Source: Allochromatium humboldtianum
GTDB lineage: Bacteria > Pseudomonadota > Gammaproteobacteria > Chromatiales > Chromatiaceae
Length of the DNA: 64,000 nt
Direction: 5' to 3'
Assembly: GCF_013385175.1 (NCBI RefSeq)
Contig: NZ_JABZEO010000006.1
Span: 241,112 to 305,111 of the forward strand
Shown here: piece by piece, positions 49,754-57,871 of the stretch
Position numbering within the stretch: the stretch's first letter is position 1
How the letters are laid out: every line of letters begins with the position of its first letter
Position numbers and translations under genes: made by a program
The notes under the pieces: model-generated
Told to the model about the DNA's origin: nothing
Database searches by the model: none
The model's input: the letters and a program-made list of their open reading frames with translations, nothing else

Positions 49754-50015
49754 CTATGCGGCTTTTCCAGGCAGCGGCAGCTGAAAATGACCAGCTACGA
49801 CGATACCTTTGACCATGATATTTTCATCAAACTCTGCGCAGCGCATAGCCGTTAAGTTCCAGCGTGATTTTTTTGAGTTCGTCGTTTGATGCGGCCCGAA
49901 AAATTCTGAACCTGCCTGTGGGAAAGCCGATGATTCTTTCATCGGTCAATTCGAGGAAAATGACGCGGCCGCCTACCCAAGCCCGAAGTGCGCATGTTTC
50001 AGTTTCAATGGCCAT
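49754..50015 (-). pseudogene. Frameshifted DUF2442 gene
   Basis: From ATG at 50015 the frame gives MAIETETCALRAWVG and VIFLELTDERIIGFP, then ITLELNGYALRRV and a stop near 49827. In the next frame the family C-terminus continues as AEFDENIMVKGIVVAGHFQLPLPGKAA to 49754. Missing bases at the junction (YALR / EFDEN) explain the break. No partner DUF4160 is found upstream of it. Confidence 0.6.
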
Positions 50016-50152
50016 GAAAGTCCTATCCTTGACGGCTTGCGGCTTGAGTTCGACTTTTATCTCAGCCGATGTAGAATGTGGTGACGAAGGAAAAATGTGG
50101 GCTGTCTCGGTTTATCCCAAACTCCAGCTTAGCCACCAAAATAAAGAGGCGT

Positions 50153-50515
50153 TTATTTTGATTTTCTTCTGAGCTTAAACACCCCAGCTACTTCGACCTC
50201 CTCCCAATCAGTAAGAATCCCAATCACAATGATCCCTCCAATGGCAATGCTTAATCCTATGACACTTGCTGAAACAGGAAAAGCAGATGCGCCCATGACT
50301 CCAACCATTCCGACAGGTAGACTTGCCCCACCTGTAACTGGAATCAAGGGTATTGCTGCTATAACTACACCTATTGCGATAGGCCCAGCTTTTCGTAACC
50401 GTCGAATCGCGCGTAGTTGTTTAATAAGCCTTGCATCATCTACGACAATCTCTGCTGCATCCCCCTGCAGCGCCGCTTTAAGGGCGTCTTTGTTTCGCAC
50501 AATAACTGATTTCAT
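50153..50515 (-). CDS. Small two-helix membrane protein of unknown function
   Basis: A 120-residue protein: a polar N-terminus (MKSVIVRNKDALKAALQGDAA, VDDARLIKQLRAIRRLRKAG), two glycine/alanine-rich membrane segments (IAIGVVIAAIPLIPVTGGAS and VIGLSIAIGGIIVIGIL) and a charged tail EEVEVAGVFKLRRK. Similar proteins appear in cassettes and accessory DNA; no function is known. It is the first gene of the bchY-bchZ insert. Confidence 0.65.
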   Translation of the reverse strand: MKSVIVRNKDALKAALQGDAAEIVVDDARLIKQLRAIRRLRKAGPIAIGVVIAAIPLIPVTGGASLPVGMVGVMGASAFPVSASVIGLSIAIGGIIVIGILTDWEEVEVAGVFKLRRKSK

Positions 50516-50561
50516 AAGTGCTCCTGAACGAAAACATATAAATTTAATTTAAGGTTGAAAA

Positions 50562-50609
50562 CACAATTTCGTCAGATTAGCCACACACGGCTCAGCCAAC
50601 GAAATTGTG
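50562..50609 (-). terminator. Hairpin between bchY and the insert, possible bchY terminator
   Basis: CACAATTTCGT at 50562-50572 pairs perfectly with ACGAAATTGTG at 50599-50609, with an inner AGCC/GGCT stem. On the minus strand it follows bchY by about 35 bases and precedes TTTTC, resembling a terminator that could stop readthrough towards bchZ. Confidence 0.5.
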
Positions 50610-50643
50610 CATCACAGCAAACACCCTATCTCTCAGTTTACAA

Positions 50644-52029
50644 CTACACCGCCTTAACCGCTGCACGCCCAGCCGTCCCACGCCTAACCGGCATCACCGG
50701 CCAAACCCCACTGGTCTCGCCCTCCCCCACGCCCTCGAAGAAGGCGCGCATGGTGGCAAACCGCTCCTTATTCGCCAGCGCCGCATTGATGACCTGCGCC
50801 AACGACCCCGCCCCCGCCGGCCCCATCAACGGACGCGCCGAAATCAGATTCGTGAAATACAACGCCGGAATCTGCCGCTCCTTCGCCGCCTGCACCACAG
50901 GCGTCGTCCCGATCGCCAAATCCGGCTCCAGCGACTCGACCGCCGCCAGATCCTGCTCCAGCGACGCCCGGAACTGCACCGGCACCCCGCGCTCCTCCAA
51001 CCACGCCAGATCCGCCTCATTCCAAGGCGTGCGCGGACAGGCCGTCCCCACATAGGGCACAGTCGCCCCCGACTCGATCAGCAACCGCGCCACCAGCAAC
51101 TCCGATCCCTCATAGCCCGAGACGATCACCCGCCCCTTGATCGGCATCGCCGCCAACGCCCCACCGATCGCCGGCAAAAACTTGTTCTTCGCCGCATCGA
51201 CCTTATCCTGCGCAATCCCGCACGCCTGCCCGATCGCATCCAGCCAGGCCGCCGTCCCATCGCGCCCGACCGGCGCCGAACCGACCACCGGCCGCCCCGC
51301 CGCCGCAAACTCACGCGCACTGGCCTGATACTGCGGATGGATCGCCGCCGCCGCCGCACAATCGAGCGCCGCATACAGCTCACGCCATTCGCGCGTCGGC
51401 ACCACAGGCCCGACCGCCAGCCCCAGCGGATCGAGCATCATCCCAATCCCGACCGGATCGGCCGGGAACATCTCACCCAACAAGGTCACGGTCGGACGCT
51501 CACTGCGCCCCCCGCGCGGCGCCTGCACCGGCCCCTGCTCGGCCTCCAGACGCGCATACTGAAGCATCGCCCCAGCCAGCACATCCTTCGCCTCCGCATG
51601 GGTCGGCGTCCCGAACCCAGGCACATCGATGCCCAGAATCCGCACCCCGTTCAGCTCCTTGGGCAGCAACCGCAACGGCACGCCCGAGGCCGTCGGCACG
51701 CACAGATTAATCGCGACGATGGTATCGAGCTTGTCGGGATCGGCGAGCTTGAGCACCGCCTCGCGCGCCTCCTCGAACAGCCGCCCCGAGACCAGCGACT
51801 CGGAGTCGAAGGGCACATAGCCGATCGAGCGCCGCGCGCCATAGAAGTGCGCGGTGAAACTCAGCCCATAGACACAGCAGCCCGAGCCGACCAGCACCAT
51901 CGCCGTGCGGCGCATCCGCAACCCGACACGCAGCGCCCCAAACGCCGGACACATGGTCTGCGGCTGATCGTGCGGCCCACGCGCACGCTCGCCGGCAGTG
52001 GCGCACCCGGTAGAAGATTCCTGAACCAT
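50644..52029 (-). CDS. bchY: Chlorophyllide a reductase subunit Y
   Basis: BchY is the NifD-like subunit of chlorophyllide a reductase. The 461-residue protein starts near GPHDQPQTMCPAFGALRVGLRMRRTA, includes GSGCCVYGLSFTAHFYGARRSIGYVPF and LCVPTASGVPLRL, with the cysteines that share an iron-sulfur cluster with BchZ. It follows bchX by 18 bases. bchZ comes after the foreign insert. Confidence 0.97.
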   Translation of the reverse strand: MVQESSTGCATAGERARGPHDQPQTMCPAFGALRVGLRMRRTAMVLVGSGCCVYGLSFTAHFYGARRSIGYVPFDSESLVSGRLFEEAREAVLKLADPDKLDTIVAINLCVPTASGVPLRLLPKELNGVRILGIDVPGFGTPTHAEAKDVLAGAMLQYARLEAEQGPVQAPRGGRSERPTVTLLGEMFPADPVGIGMMLDPLGLAVGPVVPTREWRELYAALDCAAAAAIHPQYQASAREFAAAGRPVVGSAPVGRDGTAAWLDAIGQACGIAQDKVDAAKNKFLPAIGGALAAMPIKGRVIVSGYEGSELLVARLLIESGATVPYVGTACPRTPWNEADLAWLEERGVPVQFRASLEQDLAAVESLEPDLAIGTTPVVQAAKERQIPALYFTNLISARPLMGPAGAGSLAQVINAALANKERFATMRAFFEGVGEGETSGVWPVMPVRRGTAGRAAVKAV

Positions 52030-52047
52030 CGACTGTCCCTCCCCGGA

Positions 52048-53013
52048 TCAAACGTCGTCGTAGACGACTTCGAGCGACGGCTTGACGCTCGCCGAAATGT
52101 CGCTCATGTCCTCGGGACGCGCCGGCTCCAGCACCACATGCCGCCCGACCTGATCGCCCTTGAACAGATCCAGCAGCGCCTCGTGCGCCAGCGGCTTGGG
52201 ACGCACCGGCGGGGCCTCGGCGACATGGCCGGCCAGGGATTCGAACAGCGGCCCCCAGGGACCGTCCGGACGCCCGATGATCTCGTAGTTGGCACTCTTG
52301 CGCCGGATCTCCTCATGCGCCGGAATGGTCGCCAGGATCGGAATCCCGGCGGCGGCGGCGAACGCCTGCGCCTCGCCTGTGCCGTCGTCCTTGTTGATCA
52401 CCATGCCGGCCACGCCGACATTGCCGCCCAGACCCCGGAAGTATTCGACCGCCGAACAGACGTTGTTGGCGACATAGAGCGACTGGAGATCGTTCGAGCC
52501 GACGATGATGACCTTCTGGCACAGATCGCGTGCGATCGGCAGCCCGAAGCCGCCGCACACCACGTCGCCCAGGAAGTCGAGCAGCACATAGTCGAAGTCC
52601 CATTCATGGAAGCCCAGCCCTTCCAGCAGCTCGAAGCCGTGGATGATGCCGCGCCCGCCACAGCCGCGCCCGACCTCGGGTCCGCCGAGTTCCATCGCAA
52701 ACACGCCGTCGCGCTTGAAACAGATGTCGCTGATCGTGACCTGATCGCCGGCCTTCTTCTTTTCGCTGGAGACGCCGAGGATGGTCGGACAGTTGCGACC
52801 GCCGAACAGCAGCGTGGCGGTGTCGCTCTTCGGATCGCAGCCGATCAGGAGCACCTTCTTGCCCTGTTGCGCCATCATGTAGGACAGATTGGCGAGCGTG
52901 AAGCTCTTGCCGATTCCGCCCTTGCCATAGATGGCGATGATCTGGGTCTGCTTGAGCGAGGGTGCGCTCGGCGCGGGGATGTTGACGGATACAGTCACGA
53001 AAGCGTTCTCCAA
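52048..53013 (-). CDS. bchX: Chlorophyllide a reductase iron protein BchX
   Basis: BchX is the NifH-like ATPase that passes electrons to BchYZ. The 321-residue protein has the Walker A motif YGKGGIGKSFTLANLSYMM, the cluster cysteines in GRGCGGRG and DVVCGGFGLPI, and ends with conserved DISASVK. The start at 53013 overlaps the bchC end by 19 bases. Confidence 0.97.
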   Translation of the reverse strand: MENAFVTVSVNIPAPSAPSLKQTQIIAIYGKGGIGKSFTLANLSYMMAQQGKKVLLIGCDPKSDTATLLFGGRNCPTILGVSSEKKKAGDQVTISDICFKRDGVFAMELGGPEVGRGCGGRGIIHGFELLEGLGFHEWDFDYVLLDFLGDVVCGGFGLPIARDLCQKVIIVGSNDLQSLYVANNVCSAVEYFRGLGGNVGVAGMVINKDDGTGEAQAFAAAAGIPILATIPAHEEIRRKSANYEIIGRPDGPWGPLFESLAGHVAEAPPVRPKPLAHEALLDLFKGDQVGRHVVLEPARPEDMSDISASVKPSLEVVYDDV

Positions 53014-54059
53014 TCGAGGATCATCTTCAGGCAGCTCGGATCACCGAAGGCGGTGCGATAGGCAGAGTCCGCCTCGGTCGCGGGGACGCAATGGGTGATG
53101 AGCCCGTCGAGCGAGAGTCGGCCCGAGTCGAGCAGGTCGCGCACCGCCGCCAGATCGGACGGCTGGAACTCGGCGGCGATGCGGAAGCGCGCCTCACGCA
53201 TGAAGGCCGGTGGGAAGGTGAAGCTGACCGGCTCGTGATAGAAACCGCCGAGCACGATCTCGCCGCCGCGCGCCAGCCGCGCGACCAGGCTGTCGAGGAT
53301 ACGGGCGTCGCCGCTCATGTCGCAGATGGTGCGATAGTCGCGACGCGGGTCGTCGTCGGGGAGCATGACGTCGTAGCCATAGCCCTCGGCGCCACTGTGA
53401 CGCACCGGGTTGGTCTCCCACACCACCGGGCGGGTGCCCTCGCCCAGCGCCGCGATGCGCGCCAGTAGCCGTCCGAGCACGCCGTGACCGACGATCAGCT
53501 CGACATGGGGGGCAGGCGCGGCGCCGACGTCAGCCGTCGCCACGGAACTCGCGGATGCACTGGAAGCCGTGGCGCTCGCCGAGGACTCGGCCCGCAGGGC
53601 GGCATGCGCCGGCGTACTGGCCGCCGGTGCCGCGATGGCATGATAGGCGGTCGCCGCCAGCGCCAGCAGCACGCCCTGCTCGCCGAGCGACTCGGGCACC
53701 GGCAGCAAGCGCGCACCCGGCGCGACGACACGCGAGGCCGCGCCGCCGAACAGTCCGCGCACCTCGCCATAACAGCGCGCGCCGGGCACGAAGACGCGCT
53801 GCCCGACCGTCAGACCGGAGTCCGGCCCGGCGTAACTGACGCGACCGACGGATTCATAACCGGGAACCAGCGGATAACCCATGCCGGGGAAAGGCGGCAT
53901 GGTGCCCGACCACAGCAGGCGCTCGGTTCCGGTGCTGATCCCGCTCCATTCCATATCGACGACGACATCGCCGGCCTCGGGCGGGGTGAGCGGCAAGCGT
54001 TGCAGCGCCAGCCGCTCGGGCGCTTCGAGGACGACGGCCAGGGCTTCGAGATTCGGCAT
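52995..54059 (-). CDS. bchC: Bacteriochlorophyllide dehydrogenase BchC
   Basis: BchC oxidises the 3-hydroxyethyl group of bacteriochlorophyllide a to acetyl. The 354-residue protein has DMEWSGISTGTERLL, PGYESVGRV and the Rossmann-type VGHGVLGRLLA. A low-complexity Ala/Ser/Thr stretch at residues 143-184 inserts about 40 residues before the cofactor domain, making it longer than usual. ATG at 54059 follows from homology. It is the first gene of bchCXY. Confidence 0.95.
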   Translation of the reverse strand: MPNLEALAVVLEAPERLALQRLPLTPPEAGDVVVDMEWSGISTGTERLLWSGTMPPFPGMGYPLVPGYESVGRVSYAGPDSGLTVGQRVFVPGARCYGEVRGLFGGAASRVVAPGARLLPVPESLGEQGVLLALAATAYHAIAAPAASTPAHAALRAESSASATASSASASSVATADVGAAPAPHVELIVGHGVLGRLLARIAALGEGTRPVVWETNPVRHSGAEGYGYDVMLPDDDPRRDYRTICDMSGDARILDSLVARLARGGEIVLGGFYHEPVSFTFPPAFMREARFRIAAEFQPSDLAAVRDLLDSGRLSLDGLITHCVPATEADSAYRTAFGDPSCLKMILDWRTLS

Positions 54060-54194
54060 ATCTGGGTTCAAGGCGATCTCTCGGACGGGTTGAATCTGAA
54101 AGATCCGACAGTTTAGCGGAAGTTGGGTGCGAGTCGAAAAATACCGTGGGACGGTAGCAAGCAATAGACGGAATCAGCAGGGTTTTTCCAGCGG

Positions 54195-55316
54195 TCAGGC
54201 CCGTTGAGCCACCAGCAACTGCGTGAGCATGGGCCGAATGGTGCGGATCTGGCGTACCCGATCGAAGCCGACCCCGAGCAGCATTTCGGTCAGCTCAGCC
54301 GGCGTGCGCGGCCGACCGCTGCCCATGGCGAGCAGATAGAACCCGAAATAGGCATCTCCGATCGGCTCGGCCCCCGGCGTGCCCGACATGGGTTCGGCCA
54401 CCAGCAGCCGCCCGCCCTCGGGCAGCGTTTGACAGGCCGCGCGCGCGAAGTTCGGCGCGTCGTGATCGTCGTGATCGTGCAGCACCCGCACCAGCGAGAC
54501 GACATCCGCTCCCTCGGGCAGCGGATCGCGCCGCACATCACCGCCAATCGCCGTCGCCCGATCGCCCAGCCCTTCGCGCTGGAAACGCGCCCGCGCCCGC
54601 TCGGCCACCGCCGGCAGGTCGAACAGGATCACGCGCAGATGCGGCCAGCGCTTGGCGGCCGTGACCAGAAAGGTGCCGTCGCCGCCGGCCACGTCGAGCA
54701 GACAGCGATGCCCCTGGAGCGAATAGGCATCGAGCACGTCGTCGGCGATCAGACGTTGTGACTGGGCCATCAGCTCGCTGTAGCCGCTGACCGCCTGTTC
54801 GCCTGCCGCCGCCGGCGCCTCGGTGCCGACATAGGCCCAATAGCCCTGCAACGCGCGCTGAGGCAACTCGCCACGCAACAGGGCCACCGGGTCTTTGAGA
54901 TCGGCATAGGCCATGGCGTGATGCTCGACCATGGCCGCGATGCCCGGATTGCCGACCATGGCCGCGCCCAGCTCGCCGAGCGCATAGCGATCCCCGCCGC
55001 GCGCCTCGGCCAGCTCCAGACTCGCCGCCGCGCGCAGCAGCCGCCGCGCGCCCTCGACCGGCAGCCCGAGACGCGGCGCCAGTTCATCGACCGACTGCGT
55101 CCCCTCGGCCAGGATCTCGAACAGCCGCACCTGCACGCAGGCTTGCAGAATCTGCGAGTAGACGAAACCGGCGACGATATCGAACAGCTCACGCGCGCGA
55201 CGCTGGGCGCGCGGACGGGTCAACGGAAAGATCGAGGCCCAACGTTGAAACTCGGGCTTGGAGAGCACACGATTACGCAGGGCCAGCAGGGGTTCGGGAA
55301 GCCGCACGGATGTCAC
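54195..55316 (-). CDS. crtF: Demethylspheroidene/hydroxyneurosporene O-methyltransferase
   Basis: CrtF methylates the 1-hydroxyl group of acyclic carotenoids with SAM, a late step of spirilloxanthin synthesis. The 373-residue protein has a dimerisation region and the SAM motif LLDVAGGDGTFLVTAAKRWP and the catalytic LVRVLHDHDDHDA. It precedes crtE on the minus strand by 62 bases. Confidence 0.93.
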   Translation of the reverse strand: MTSVRLPEPLLALRNRVLSKPEFQRWASIFPLTRPRAQRRARELFDIVAGFVYSQILQACVQVRLFEILAEGTQSVDELAPRLGLPVEGARRLLRAAASLELAEARGGDRYALGELGAAMVGNPGIAAMVEHHAMAYADLKDPVALLRGELPQRALQGYWAYVGTEAPAAAGEQAVSGYSELMAQSQRLIADDVLDAYSLQGHRCLLDVAGGDGTFLVTAAKRWPHLRVILFDLPAVAERARARFQREGLGDRATAIGGDVRRDPLPEGADVVSLVRVLHDHDDHDAPNFARAACQTLPEGGRLLVAEPMSGTPGAEPIGDAYFGFYLLAMGSGRPRTPAELTEMLLGVGFDRVRQIRTIRPMLTQLLVAQRA

Positions 55317-55378
55317 TACCGATGGAGCCGAGCGGACCGCCGATCACGGCGGCCCGTGTCAGTGTGGGGAACGGGCAC

Positions 55379-56248
55379 TCAGGCCGCGCGCTGGGCCAGA
55401 TCCTTGGGCATGATGCGGCGCGACTCGGCCATCAGCACTTCGGCGAACTGATCGCGCCCCGGACAGGCCGGAATCGCGTCGATGGCGCCCGTGACCAGAC
55501 CGCGCAGACGCGCAATGGCGCCGTCGATGCCCAGCTCGCCCGCTGCACTGGGCCGGTTGAGCACGGCATCGCGTCCGACCGGCTTGCCGACTTCCTGGGC
55601 ACTGGCGGCCACGTCGCGCAGATCGTCAGCGACCTGATAGGCTTCACCGATCTTGTCGCCGACGATGCTCCAAGCCTCAGCGTCCGCGCCCGCAACCAGC
55701 GCACCGGCCGCCGTCGCCGCCGTGAACAGCGACCCGGTCTTGGCGCGATGGTATTCCTCGACCGTGACCTGCGGCTCGCACTCCCAGGCCTGACCGGCGG
55801 TGATGCCGTGCGGCATCCCGACCGAGCGGCTGATGGTCAGCAGCAGCGGCGCCAGACGCTCGGGCGAGTCGGCCAGGGCGCGTGCCAGATGCTCGAAGGC
55901 GAGGATGATGAGCGCATCACCCGCCAGCACCGCCAGCGGCTCGCCGAAGGCGCGATGCACCGAGGGCACGCCACGACGCAGCGGTGAGTCGTCGAAACAG
56001 GGCAGGTCGTCATGCACCAGCGAGGCACAGTGCAGCAGTTCGATGGCCACGCCGGCCGCATCCGCCGCTGCGTAATCCTTGCTTCCGCAGGCGGCGGCGA
56101 CGGCCAGACACAGCCGCGGACGCACGCGCGCACCGCCGGGGAAGACCGAATGCCGCACGGCCTCGGCCAGACGCGGAGGACAGCCGGGGACGGCCACGGT
56201 GTCTATGGCAGCGGCCAATGCCTGCTCGATTCTCGTTGTGGCATCCAT
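55379..56248 (-). CDS. crtE: Geranylgeranyl diphosphate synthase
   Basis: CrtE makes GGPP, precursor of carotenoids and phytol. The 289-residue protein has the first aspartate-rich motif LVHDDLPCFDDSPLRRG, second motif DDLRD and the GGARVRPRL start. The start at 56248 faces crtD across a short promoter region with two PpsR-type sites. Confidence 0.95.
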   Translation of the reverse strand: MDATTRIEQALAAAIDTVAVPGCPPRLAEAVRHSVFPGGARVRPRLCLAVAAACGSKDYAAADAAGVAIELLHCASLVHDDLPCFDDSPLRRGVPSVHRAFGEPLAVLAGDALIILAFEHLARALADSPERLAPLLLTISRSVGMPHGITAGQAWECEPQVTVEEYHRAKTGSLFTAATAAGALVAGADAEAWSIVGDKIGEAYQVADDLRDVAASAQEVGKPVGRDAVLNRPSAAGELGIDGAIARLRGLVTGAIDAIPACPGRDQFAEVLMAESRRIMPKDLAQRAA

Positions 56249-56285
56249 CAGTGATCCCCCGGCAAACCTCGATCAGTGGTCAATA

Positions 56286-56303
56286 TGTAAAGGTGAGTTG
56301 ACA
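56286..56303. promoter_or_regulatory. PpsR/CrtJ-type site 1 between crtE and crtD
   Basis: TGTAAAGGTGAGTTGACA has TGT-N12-ACA. The right end TTGACA (56298-56303) also looks like the -35 of a crtD promoter with TACAAT at 56319-56324, so binding would block both. Confidence 0.6.
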
Positions 56304-56311
56304 CTCAGGAG

Positions 56312-56329
56312 TGTCATGTACAATAGACA
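56312..56329. promoter_or_regulatory. PpsR/CrtJ-type site 2 between crtE and crtD
   Basis: TGTCATGTACAATAGACA matches TGTC-N10-GACA fully. It overlaps the presumed crtD -10 and lies eight bases from site 1, so the two can act together. Confidence 0.65.
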
Positions 56330-56365
56330 TCAATACCCGACACGTCAACGCGAATCGTGGGAGTC

Positions 56366-57871
56366 ATGGTTCTGATGCCGGATAAACAAGTGATTGTCAT
56401 TGGTGCGGGCGTTGGCGGACTGGTGACAGCCATCCAACTCGCCGCGCGCGGCCTCCAGGTCCGGGTGCTCGAACGTGCCGAGGCGCCCGGCGGCAAGATG
56501 CGCGAGGTCGCGGTCGGTCCGCACCGCATCGACGCCGGCCCGACCGTCTTCACCATGCGCTGGATCTTCGAGGACATCTTCGAAGCGGCCGGCGCGCGGC
56601 TCGACGAGCATCTCGAACTGGAACCGCTGTCGATCATAGCACGCCATGCCTGGAGCGAGCAGGAGCGGCTGGATCTCCACGCCGACCACGAGCGCAGCAT
56701 CGAGGCCATCGGCGACTTCGCCGGCGCGGCCGAGGCGCGCGGCTATCGCGCCTTCTGCGAACAGGCGCGCACCATCTACACGACCCTGGACCCGACCTTC
56801 ATCCGCGCCTCGCGCCCGAGTCTGATGGGGCTCATGGGGCGCTGCGGTCTGAGCGGGCTGGGCAATCTGCGCGGCGTGCGGCCCTACGACAGTCTCTGGG
56901 ACATGCTCGGAACCTATTTCAAGGACGAGCGTCTACGTCAGCTCTTCGGGCGCTATTCGACCTATTGCGGTTCCTCGCCCTTCATGGCGCCGGCCACGCT
57001 GATGCTGATCGCCCATGTCGAGCAGGAAGGCGTGTGGTCGGTGGTCGGCGGGATGCACCGGGTCGCACAGGTGCTGGCGCAGCTCGCCGAGGGACTGGGC
57101 GCGACCATCGAATACGGACGCGATGTCACGGGCATCATCGCCCGGCATGGCGGTGTGCGCGGCGTGAGTCTGGCCGATGGTGAGCAGATCGCGGCCGATT
57201 CGGTCGTGGTCAATGCCGACCCGGCGGCCCTGACCGGCGGTCGTCTCGGCGCCGAGGTCCGCCGCGCGATCCCGCCCCTGACGCCCGAACGCCGTTCGCT
57301 CTCGGCCCTGACCTGGTGTCTGAGCGCCGAGACCGAGGGTTTTCCGCTGGCCCGGCACAATGTCTTCTTCGGACGTGACTATGCCTCCGAGTTCAAAGAC
57401 ATCTTCGGCCAGGGACGCCTGCCGCGCGACGGTACCGTCTATGTCTGCGCCCAGGATCGCGGCACCGACGGCAACGGAACGCTGAACGGCCCCGAACGCC
57501 TCTTCTTACTCTTGAACGCCCCGCCGCGGGGCGACCGACACGACTTCGATGCAGTGGAGATCGAGCAATGCGAGCAACGGGTATTCTCACGCCTGGAGCA
57601 CTGTGGCCTGAGGGTCCGACGCGACCCCGAACGGATGGTGATGACCACGCCCGTGGAGTTCGAACAGCGCTTTCCGGCCACGGGCGGCGCGCTCTATGGT
57701 CAGGCGACCCACGGCTGGAAGGCGTCGTTCTCGCGTCCAGCCTCGCGCACCAGGATTCCGGGACTCTATCTGGCGGGCGGGAGCACGCATCCGGGCGCGG
57801 GCATCCCCATGGCGGCGATGTCGGGTCGACTGGCGGCGGAGGCGTTGCTCGCGGACCGGCGTTCGACCTGA
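56366..57871 (+). CDS. crtD: Hydroxyneurosporene/methoxyneurosporene desaturase
   Basis: CrtD inserts the 3,4 double bond in 1-hydroxy or 1-methoxy carotenoids. The 501-residue FAD enzyme has VIVIGAGVGGLVTAIQLAARG near the N-terminus and the C-terminal GLYLAGGSTHPGAGIPMAAMSGRLAA. ATG at 56366 has GGGAG upstream; GTG 56357 is an in-frame alternative. Its TGA overlaps the CTGA that seems to start crtC. Confidence 0.94.
   Translation: MVLMPDKQVIVIGAGVGGLVTAIQLAARGLQVRVLERAEAPGGKMREVAVGPHRIDAGPTVFTMRWIFEDIFEAAGARLDEHLELEPLSIIARHAWSEQERLDLHADHERSIEAIGDFAGAAEARGYRAFCEQARTIYTTLDPTFIRASRPSLMGLMGRCGLSGLGNLRGVRPYDSLWDMLGTYFKDERLRQLFGRYSTYCGSSPFMAPATLMLIAHVEQEGVWSVVGGMHRVAQVLAQLAEGLGATIEYGRDVTGIIARHGGVRGVSLADGEQIAADSVVVNADPAALTGGRLGAEVRRAIPPLTPERRSLSALTWCLSAETEGFPLARHNVFFGRDYASEFKDIFGQGRLPRDGTVYVCAQDRGTDGNGTLNGPERLFLLLNAPPRGDRHDFDAVEIEQCEQRVFSRLEHCGLRVRRDPERMVMTTPVEFEQRFPATGGALYGQATHGWKASFSRPASRTRIPGLYLAGGSTHPGAGIPMAAMSGRLAAEALLADRRST

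Larger units (their letters stand above)
48330..50643 (-). mobile_element. Foreign insert between bchY and bchZ
   Basis: Between the bchZ start and bchY stop lie about 2.3 kb of lower-GC DNA with five minus-strand genes: a 120-residue membrane protein, a broken DUF2442, a GNAT acetyltransferase, a DUF4160 and a DUF2442. It has its own terminator at 49021-49056 and a hairpin at 50562-50609. No transposase, terminal repeats or target duplication is seen. In other purple bacteria bchY and bchZ are adjacent. Mechanism of insertion is unknown. Confidence 0.7.

Noticed and set aside
50605..53061. 818-codon plus-strand frame
   Set aside because: Antisense to bchY and bchX; arginine/proline-rich shadow translation.
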